A DNA stretch of 64,000 nt from Butyrivibrio proteoclasticus P6B7 (GTDB taxonomy: Bacteria; Bacillota; Clostridia; Lachnospirales; Lachnospiraceae), in contig NZ_JHWL01000004.1 of the NCBI RefSeq assembly GCF_000622085.1, forward strand, positions 186,001-250,000. The letters run 5' to 3'. This document shows, piece after piece, positions 57,529 to 64,000 of this stretch (position 1 is its first letter; every line of letters begins with the position of its first letter). Under the pieces are notes generated by a model. That model saw only the letters and a program-made list of their open reading frames with translations, did not search any database and was not told the DNA's origin. Made by a program: the position numbers and the translations under genes.

Positions 57529-58857
57529 TTAAAGAAGACTCTGCAGGTCCTTAAAGAAGGACGGATAGGAGATGTTAACGCAGGCATCGTCCAGGATTCG
57601 TGTGGTGCCCTCCGCAACCAGAGATGCTATTGCAAAGCTCATGGCCAGGCGGTGATCATTGTGAGTGTTGATGTCTGCTCCGTGAAGAGGCTTTCCTCCG
57701 TGGATGATCATGCCATCATCTGTGGCTTCCACGTCTGCGCCCATGGCTTTTAAGTTCTCTACAACACTGTCGATTCGGTTGGATTCCTTGACCTTAAGCT
57801 CAGCGGCGTCCTTAATCACTGTGTCGAAATTGCCTGTAGCAGCAAGTACAGCCACAACAGGGAGCTCGTCAATCATGGTAGGAATGTCCTTACCACCAAT
57901 TTCGAAGCAGTTGTTGGCGTTGCCGTGGAGTTCACTGTATTTAACCAGGATATCTGCCTTAGCCTCTGTGGAATTGTCCTCGTTAAGAAGAGTAATATCA
58001 GCACCCATCTGCTTAAGAACAGTAATGATGCCGGCTCTTGTACTGTTAACACCAACGTTTCTGATCAGCAACTCTGAACCAGGAACCATCAGGGCAGCAA
58101 CAATGAAATATGCAGCAGAGGAGATGTCTCCCGGGATATTGATCCTAATTCCGTGAAGAGGCATTCCTGGGTGGAGAATAGCAGCGCTGCTTCCATCCCT
58201 TGCAACCTCATTATGAATATCAGCACCAAAGGCGCTAAGCATAATCTCTGTATGGTTACGAGAAAGAGCTGGCTCCCACACGACAGTGTCGCTGTCTGCG
58301 TAGAGACCTGCAAGAATGACCGCTGACTTAACCTGGGCAGAGGCTACAGGGCTTCTGTAGGTTATGCCGTGAAGTCTTTTGCCTCCCTTGATCACAAGGG
58401 GAGCGCAGTCGTTGCCTTTAAGAGAAGTGATATCAGCCCCCATCTGGTTAAGAGGGGTCATGACTCTCTTCATAGGTCTTTTCTCAATGGAACTGTCTCC
58501 GGTTATCATGGAGTCAAAGGGCTGAGCTGCCAGAATACCTGTCATGAGACGTGTAGTGGTGCCACTGTTACCTGTATAAAGGGTAGAATCAGGCGCAGTG
58601 AAGTTGTTAAGACCATTTCCGTGAACTGTCAGCATAGGCACGCCATTTGATGGCTTAAGAGCTCTTTCTATTATGACACCCATCTTCTTAAAGCATTCAA
58701 TGGTGGAAATGCAGTCTGCACTTTCAAGAAAGCCTGTAATCTCTGTGGTTCCCTTGGCAAGAGCACCAAACATAATGCTTCTGTGGGAGATGGATTTATC
58801 TCCGGGAACGCATATATCACCTTTAAGTGGCTTAGTAGCCCTTTCTAATGCTATCAT
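57529..58857 (-). CDS. aroA: 3-phosphoshikimate 1-carboxyvinyltransferase (EPSP synthase)
   Basis: 442 aa. VPGDKSISHRS near the N-terminus with the substrate Lys/Ser, the PEP-loop YTGNSGTTTRLMTG, EKRPMKRVMTPL, VKSAVILAGLYA, KVKESNRID and NDHRLAMSFAIAS. Sixth step of the shikimate pathway, transferring enolpyruvyl from PEP to shikimate 3-phosphate. Second gene of a minus-strand tyrA-aroA operon (19 bases apart). Confidence 0.96.
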   Translation of the reverse strand: MIALERATKPLKGDICVPGDKSISHRSIMFGALAKGTTEITGFLESADCISTIECFKKMGVIIERALKPSNGVPMLTVHGNGLNNFTAPDSTLYTGNSGTTTRLMTGILAAQPFDSMITGDSSIEKRPMKRVMTPLNQMGADITSLKGNDCAPLVIKGGKRLHGITYRSPVASAQVKSAVILAGLYADSDTVVWEPALSRNHTEIMLSAFGADIHNEVARDGSSAAILHPGMPLHGIRINIPGDISSAAYFIVAALMVPGSELLIRNVGVNSTRAGIITVLKQMGADITLLNEDNSTEAKADILVKYSELHGNANNCFEIGGKDIPTMIDELPVVAVLAATGNFDTVIKDAAELKVKESNRIDSVVENLKAMGADVEATDDGMIIHGGKPLHGADINTHNDHRLAMSFAIASLVAEGTTRILDDACVNISYPSFFKDLQSLL

Positions 58858-58876
58858 TCTTTACTCCTCGTAATTC

Positions 58877-59965
58877 TTATAAACTGTAACCTTCTTTGGT
58901 TAGGACCGCTCTGGCCTCATCAAGGCCCTTCTGGTCGTGTAATTCAATGTGAAGTGTACCTCTTTCGTACTCTCTGTTGTGGACAATACCAATGTTCTTG
59001 ATATTGATGGAGTTCTCGGAAAGAAGAGTAGCCACAGCAGCAAGGCGACCTGGCTGGTCATCGATCTCAACATGGAGGTCATATACCTTCTGGATAGGGC
59101 CACTGGAGGACTCTATGAAGGATTCTCTGTAGGTTCTTGCGCTGTCGAAGAATTTCTCTATTGTATCAGCCTCGTGATTGTCGATAGCAAGCTTGATGTC
59201 GTAGAGAGAATCAATATATTTGGTCAAAAGATCTGAAATATTATCAGTGTTGGTCATGCAGATCTGTCGCCACATCACCGGTGAAGAAGAGGAAATCCTG
59301 GTGATATCCTTAAATCCGCCGGCAGCAATGGTCTTCATAAGCTGATCCTCTGAGTCGTTGTCCTTAACAAGATTAACAAGAGAAGCTGAGATAACGTGAG
59401 GAACATGGCTTATTGCAGCTGTGATGTAATCATGCTGAAGATATGGAACAATAAGTGGAATAGCGCCAATGCTCTTAACCAGGTCCCTGTACCTTACAAG
59501 GCGGTCCTCGTCTGTGGCCTCAGTCCTTGTCAGGATGTAGTAGGCATTTTCAAGAAGGGATGCCTTGGAATTGTTAAAGCCGATTCTCTCAGTACCTGCC
59601 ATTGGGTGGCCGCCGATGAACTGGTCTTCAAGTCCAAGCTCTTTTACCTTGGAATGGATGCTGTTCTTGACACTGCCTATATCTGTAATGGTAGTCTTCT
59701 TGGATAAATATGGTAAAAGAAGAGACAGATTGCTGTTGTTCACCTCTACAGGAGCGCAGAGGAAAATGTAGTCGCAATCTGAAAAGGCGCTTCCAATCTC
59801 ATATTGAGGACTGTCGATGATGCCCTGTTCATAGGCAGTGTCCACAGTCTCCTTATGAGGTGTATATGCAATGATCTTAGATTCCGGTGAAACCCTCTTA
59901 ATTGCACGGGCTATAGAACCACCGATGAGTCCAAGACCGATAAAACCGTATATTTCAGAGCTCAT
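58877..59965 (-). CDS. tyrA: Prephenate dehydrogenase with ACT domain
   Basis: 362 aa. Dinucleotide-binding GFIGLGLIGGSIARAIK, active-site block GGHPMAGTE, then YITAAISHVPHVISASLV in the helical dimer domain. Residues about 295-362 are an ACT domain (DLHVEIDDQPGRLAAVATLLSENSINIKNI), the likely site of tyrosine feedback. Oxidative decarboxylation of prephenate to 4-hydroxyphenylpyruvate. First gene of the minus-strand operon. Confidence 0.95.
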   Translation of the reverse strand: MSSEIYGFIGLGLIGGSIARAIKRVSPESKIIAYTPHKETVDTAYEQGIIDSPQYEIGSAFSDCDYIFLCAPVEVNNSNLSLLLPYLSKKTTITDIGSVKNSIHSKVKELGLEDQFIGGHPMAGTERIGFNNSKASLLENAYYILTRTEATDEDRLVRYRDLVKSIGAIPLIVPYLQHDYITAAISHVPHVISASLVNLVKDNDSEDQLMKTIAAGGFKDITRISSSSPVMWRQICMTNTDNISDLLTKYIDSLYDIKLAIDNHEADTIEKFFDSARTYRESFIESSSGPIQKVYDLHVEIDDQPGRLAAVATLLSENSINIKNIGIVHNREYERGTLHIELHDQKGLDEARAVLTKEGYSL

Positions 59966-60006
59966 TATACTAAAAACCCCCTATAAATAACGCAAAGTTC
60001 AAATCC

Positions 60007-60035
60007 ACTATAACACTGTGGCGTGCGAAAGTCAA
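60007..60035 (-). promoter_or_regulatory. Promoter of tyrA-aroA
   Basis: Read on the minus strand: TTGACT (60030-60035), 17 bases, TATAGT (60007-60012), 40 bases before the tyrA start. Confidence 0.75.
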
Positions 60036-60249
60036 TTATACTTAAATTCACTGTCGCCCATACCACTTAATTTGTGCAAAACATACTAATATACTTGTTT
60101 TGATGCACTATTTTTAGTAAAATGTCTATATGAGATTTGTTGGGGCGGGGGCTTCTATTGTTTAGTATATCTAATATCTATAGTCATAGTCTTATCTGTC
60201 TTTTTCATTTCTCATAAATACCCAAATTATTGCAACTGGAGGACAGGAT

Positions 60250-62340
60250 ATGAACGTTTACACAACTGACAAGATTCGAAACGTAGTACTGCTGGGACAT
60301 GGCGGAGCCGGCAAGACAAGTCTCTCTGAGGCAATGGCTTACCTGGCAGGTATTACATCAAGAATGGGAAAAGTAGAAGATGGCAATACTATCAGCGATT
60401 TCGATAAGGAAGAGCAGAAGAGACATATTTCTATCAGTACATCATCTATTCCGCTTGAGTGGGATGGACATAAGATCAATCTTCTTGATACACCAGGATT
60501 CTTTGATTTCGTAGGCGAAGTAGAAGAGGCAATGAGCGTAGCTGACGCAGCTATCATCGTAGTTTCTGGTAAGGCTGGAATCGAAGTTGGAACAGAAAAA
60601 GCATGGGAACTTTGTGAGAAGTATAAGCTTCCTAGAATGATCTTCGTAGCAGATATGGATATTGATGACGTATCTTATAGACAGGTTGTTCAGGACATGA
60701 CAGATAAGTACGGCAAGAAGATGGCTCCATTCAATCTTCCAATCCGTGAGAATGAGAAGTTTGTCGGATATGTAAACGTTATTCAGGAGAAGGGCTTTAG
60801 ATGGGAAGGTAAAGAGGTAGTTGAGTGTGAAGTTCCTGAGTACAATAAGGCTAACTTAAAGCTTTGCAGAGATACTCTTATTGAGTCTGTTGCCGAGACT
60901 TCAGAAGAATTCATGGAGAGATATTTCAACGGCGACACATTCTCAGAGGCTGAGATCAGAGCTGCTGTTCGTAGTAACGTTTGTGACGGAACCATCGTTC
61001 CTATCGAGATGGGATCAAGTACTCTTTGCCAGGGTATCTACACACTTCTCGATGATATTGTTAAGTACATGCCTAGCCCAGAGAACCGCAAGATGGCTGG
61101 TATCAATACTAATACCAATGAGATCTTCGAAGCTGACTTTGATTTCTCAAAGCCTAAGACAGCCTTCGTATTCAAGACAATGGTTGACCCATTCATTGGT
61201 AAGTACTCACTTATCAAGGTTCGTTCCGGTGTCCTTAAGCCAGATGACACAATGTATGTAGCTAATAAGGATATGGAAGTTAAGATTGGTAAGCTCTACG
61301 TCCTTCAGGGCAACAAGACTTCAGAAGTATCTGAGCTCCACGCTGGAGACCTTGGCGCATTACAGAAGCTGGACATTTCAACAGGAGATACTCTTTCAAC
61401 AAAGGCTACTCCAGTTCAGTACGCTAAGATGGATATTTCCACACCTTATACATATATGAGATATCACGCTCAGAATAAGAGCGATATTGATAAGATCGCA
61501 CAGTCTCTTGCCAAGATCGCAGCTGAGGATCAGACCATCAGAGTTGTCAATGATGCTGAGAACCGTCAGACTCTTATCTATGGTATGGGTGATATGCACC
61601 TTGAGGTTGTTCAGAGTAAGCTTGCTAACGTATACAAGGTTAACATTGACCTTACAAAGCCTAAGGTAGCATTTAGAGAGACCCTTAGAAAGACATCAGA
61701 CGTTGAGTATAAGTACAAGAAGCAGACAGGTGGACATGGTCAGTATGGACACGTTAAGATGCGCTTTGCACCTCTTGGCGATTCCACTAAGCAGTATGAG
61801 TTTGATCAGGAAGTCGTTGGTGGAGCAGTTCCAAAGAACTACTTCCCAGCAGTAGAAAAGGGTATTGCAGAGGCAGTTCTTCGCGGACCTTTAGCGGCTT
61901 ATCCTGTAGTTGGTGTTAAGGCTACACTTTATGATGGATCCTATCACCCAGTTGATTCTTCAGAAATGGCCTTCAAGGTTGCAGCTTCTAACGCATTTAA
62001 GAAGGGCTTCATGGATGCTTCACCAGTTCTCCTTGAGCCTATCGCTTCCCTTAAGGTTACAGTTCCTGATAACTACACAGGAGATGTAATGGGTGATCTT
62101 AATAAGAGAAGAGGACGTGTTCTTGGAATGAATCCTTCTCTTACAGGTAAGCAGGTAATTGAGGCTGAGATTCCTATGATGGAGCTCTTTGGATACTGCA
62201 CACAGCTTCGTTCCATGACCGGTGGTAGCGGAGACTTCGAGTATGAATTCGTAAGATATGAGCAGGCTCCATCAGATGTTCAGGCTAAGGAAGTTGCCGA
62301 CAGAGCAGAGAAGGTTGCAGCTGCTAATTCAGAGGAGTAA
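60250..62340 (+). CDS. Elongation factor G-like GTPase (EF-G paralogue)
   Basis: 696 aa. G1 is GHGGAGKTS rather than the GHVDHGKTT of true EF-G, G3 is DTPGF and the usual NKMD of G4 reads VADMD, losing the Asn. Domains II-V follow (HGQYGHVKMRF, PVLLEPI, LNKRRGRVLGM, MTGGSGDFEYEF). This is the FusA2/EF-G-like branch, whose members may bind GTP but often do not support normal translocation. Preceded by GGAGGACAGG and followed by a terminator. Precise role unknown. Confidence 0.88.
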   Translation: MNVYTTDKIRNVVLLGHGGAGKTSLSEAMAYLAGITSRMGKVEDGNTISDFDKEEQKRHISISTSSIPLEWDGHKINLLDTPGFFDFVGEVEEAMSVADAAIIVVSGKAGIEVGTEKAWELCEKYKLPRMIFVADMDIDDVSYRQVVQDMTDKYGKKMAPFNLPIRENEKFVGYVNVIQEKGFRWEGKEVVECEVPEYNKANLKLCRDTLIESVAETSEEFMERYFNGDTFSEAEIRAAVRSNVCDGTIVPIEMGSSTLCQGIYTLLDDIVKYMPSPENRKMAGINTNTNEIFEADFDFSKPKTAFVFKTMVDPFIGKYSLIKVRSGVLKPDDTMYVANKDMEVKIGKLYVLQGNKTSEVSELHAGDLGALQKLDISTGDTLSTKATPVQYAKMDISTPYTYMRYHAQNKSDIDKIAQSLAKIAAEDQTIRVVNDAENRQTLIYGMGDMHLEVVQSKLANVYKVNIDLTKPKVAFRETLRKTSDVEYKYKKQTGGHGQYGHVKMRFAPLGDSTKQYEFDQEVVGGAVPKNYFPAVEKGIAEAVLRGPLAAYPVVGVKATLYDGSYHPVDSSEMAFKVAASNAFKKGFMDASPVLLEPIASLKVTVPDNYTGDVMGDLNKRRGRVLGMNPSLTGKQVIEAEIPMMELFGYCTQLRSMTGGSGDFEYEFVRYEQAPSDVQAKEVADRAEKVAAANSEE

Positions 62341-62372
62341 TCCTTATACGCAGCCACGCTAAGTAAAGTAAA

Positions 62373-62416
62373 TAACGCCGATGGTATCTACAGATGATAT
62401 CATCGGCGTTTTATTG
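62373..62416 (+). terminator. Terminator after the EF-G paralogue
   Basis: AACGCCGATGGTATC pairs with GATATCATCGGCGTT (one bulge), followed by TTATT. Confidence 0.82.
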
Positions 62417-62469
62417 CGAATTAATAATTATTTAATCAATAATTATCGGCTTTGTGATAACATAAAAAT

Positions 62470-64000
62470 ATGCAGACAGATCTTTTTGTTACCTACAATT
62501 ATATAGGCGAATTCGCAGGAATCCTGATGGCAGGGTTACTGTTATTTGCTATGCTCTATACAAAGCCCAGGAAAACCTTTGTCTATAAATATGTTTTCAG
62601 AGGCGTTCTGTTATCTATCGCCGCCATTTTAATGCAGGCATCTATTGTATTTACAGCTAATAATCCGGACCTATACTACAACAGAATTCTTTTCATGGTC
62701 CAGCTTGTAACTTTCCTGCTTTTGTATAATGGCATTTTGTTCTGTATCTTTTCCTATGTGAATTTCATGTCTATTATAAGGCGTAACCAGAGAAGAGAGT
62801 TCATAGTTATGTATGGCTGCCTTAGCTTTGCATATCTTTTCTCCCTCATTCTGGAAGCAGCATCCAGGGGCCTTTACGAAACTGATATAGGTTTTATCAA
62901 TATCACCCACTTTACAAGATTTTATTGTATAGCTGGTATTGTGTGCGCCATTATCTGCTTTGAAGCCACAATTACCAATAGAAAACACATATCAAGGGTA
63001 GTATTCGACGCGGTTATACTGTTCGTTCCTCTGGATATAATACTGCTTCTTGAACAGATAATATGGGTTGAATCAAGGCATTTTGTATTTTCTGCCACCA
63101 CCTATGTACCTATATTTGCGGTGGGATATCTTTTCTTCCATTCCAACCCTTACGATGAGATAACGGGAACCATGAATAAGAATGCCCTGTCAGCCTACCT
63201 TAACAAGTATGCTGGTAAAAGAAAATTCTATGTTTCCTACGTATGCCTTTTGTCACCACCTATAGAGAATTTCTCCAAGCAGGATATAGATTTCCTTTAT
63301 AAAGGTGTCGCTATATGCAGGGCTTTGGAAGCTATTGGCAGTAAGATAAAGCTCTATAGCGTTGACGATACTAAGTATATTAATGTTATAGAGGTTACTG
63401 ATGAAAAGGAAGCTAAGAGATATGCTGATAAGACCAGGGCGATAATTGATGAAGCCAAGGCCAGTTCAGAAGTTCCGGTCAACTATGTTATGATCACAGC
63501 TGAAGTAAATCCTATCCTGGATAATGAGTTTAAGGTTAGGCAGTTCTTACAGTTCATTGCAGACAGATATGAGGGACAGAACAGCAGCCACGCTTACTTT
63601 GTTAAGCCTGAGGATTATGACGACTTTGCTGAGCACTATGAGATCGTTATTACCCTTAAGGACATCAGGAACAGGTTGGACTATGATGATGACAGAGTTA
63701 TCGTCTATGCACAGCCAATCTATAGCGTGGAGACAGGAAGCTTTAGAGTTGCAGAGGCCCTTATGAGGCTTAAGGTGGGAGAAAGGCTCATATCTCCTGA
63801 TAAATTCATTGGAATTGCTGAAGCAAGCGGCTGTATCCATGCCCTGACCAGTATTATTCTCAATAAGGTCTGCAGCGTTGTTAAGCAGATCGAGGATTAC
63901 TACGATTTTGATGCTATTTCCATTAACTGTTCGTCAAAAGAGCTATCTCAGCCCAATATGCATGTTGAATTACTGGAAATCATAGACAGATATGACATCG
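62470..64000 (+). CDS. EAL-domain membrane protein, 5' part (c-di-GMP phosphodiesterase-like)
   Basis: 510 codons to the window edge, no stop; start ATG 62470 has only a weak ribosome site. About seven membrane segments cover residues 10-235. Residues about 250-395 resemble a degenerate GGDEF-like domain without the motif. From about residue 405 an EAL domain begins (DDRVIVYAQPIYSVETG, AEALMRL with E429-A-L, SPDKFIGIAEASG, SINCSSKEL). Judged by EAL itself it is likely to cleave c-di-GMP, but the remaining metal ligands lie outside the window. Third c-di-GMP gene within 10 kb. Confidence 0.88.
   Translation, partial: MQTDLFVTYNYIGEFAGILMAGLLLFAMLYTKPRKTFVYKYVFRGVLLSIAAILMQASIVFTANNPDLYYNRILFMVQLVTFLLLYNGILFCIFSYVNFMSIIRRNQRREFIVMYGCLSFAYLFSLILEAASRGLYETDIGFINITHFTRFYCIAGIVCAIICFEATITNRKHISRVVFDAVILFVPLDIILLLEQIIWVESRHFVFSATTYVPIFAVGYLFFHSNPYDEITGTMNKNALSAYLNKYAGKRKFYVSYVCLLSPPIENFSKQDIDFLYKGVAICRALEAIGSKIKLYSVDDTKYINVIEVTDEKEAKRYADKTRAIIDEAKASSEVPVNYVMITAEVNPILDNEFKVRQFLQFIADRYEGQNSSHAYFVKPEDYDDFAEHYEIVITLKDIRNRLDYDDDRVIVYAQPIYSVETGSFRVAEALMRLKVGERLISPDKFIGIAEASGCIHALTSIILNKVCSVVKQIEDYYDFDAISINCSSKELSQPNMHVELLEIIDRYDI

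Noticed and set aside
62671..62988. Minus-strand ORF near the right edge
   Set aside because: It lies opposite the EAL-domain gene, whose plus-strand frame is open from 62470 to the window end.

Overview
The window looks like a piece of chromosome from a strictly anaerobic Lachnospiraceae-type member of the Bacillota. Butyrivibrio or a close relative is my best guess. The basis is strong AGGAGG-type ribosome sites, moderate-to-low GC, many oxygen-sensitive Fe-S proteins, a Phe T-box, ABC-F, KtrAB and c-di-GMP genes. The genus is inference; no rRNA gene is present and I saw no tRNA gene.

Layout. 1-6.9 kb: the 3' part of a hybrid histidine kinase, a double-receiver protein, a KtrB/KtrA potassium channel pair, a fused methyltransferase-like/DUF218 membrane protein and an Fe-S aldo/keto reductase. 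6.9-8.3 kb: a 180-bp nested palindrome, then a structured leader with a terminator upstream of mntP. 8.3-15.6 kb: an AraC regulator divergent from a DUF5107-TPR protein and a GH2-like glycosidase. 15.7-21.5 kb: a chemoreceptor, an array of 64-bp hairpin repeats, a decayed gene, two lipoproteins and a tandem-ACT protein. 21.6-28.4 kb: T-box, pheS-pheT, an M18 aminopeptidase and queA.

28.5-44.8 kb is the most unusual part: a one-direction sulfur/nitrogenase-like island. In order it has cysK, a MalY/PatB-type C-S lyase, a 50-aa YezD-like protein, a NifB-like radical SAM protein, a NifX-like protein and a Cys/Met-type PLP enzyme with a Cys-rich N-terminus. These are followed by NifH-, NifD- and NifK-like proteins, a second NifX-like protein, a complete polar-amino-acid-type ABC importer, a repeat protein, a second Cys/Met-type PLP enzyme and a serine-dehydratase-like Fe-S enzyme. 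The nitrogenase-like proteins keep the 4Fe-4S and P-cluster cysteines and a cofactor-type cysteine, but no NifE/NifN is present and the FeMo-co histidine seems to be missing. I infer an imported organosulfur (or related) compound that is reduced by the nitrogenase-like enzyme, with the PLP and Fe-S lyases capturing or releasing the sulfur. It could be a Bacillota relative of methylthio-alkane reductase or a new activity.

44.8-64 kb: an ABC-F gene behind a leader-peptide/terminator attenuator, a second array of the 64-bp hairpin repeat, a histidine phosphatase, a C_GCAxxG_C_C protein, a LysR regulator and a J-domain-like membrane protein with nine FDLN-type repeats paired with an HscC-like Hsp70. 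Then come PilZ and GGDEF proteins, ugd, a leftward tyrA-aroA operon, an EF-G paralogue and the 5' part of an EAL-domain membrane protein that runs off the end.
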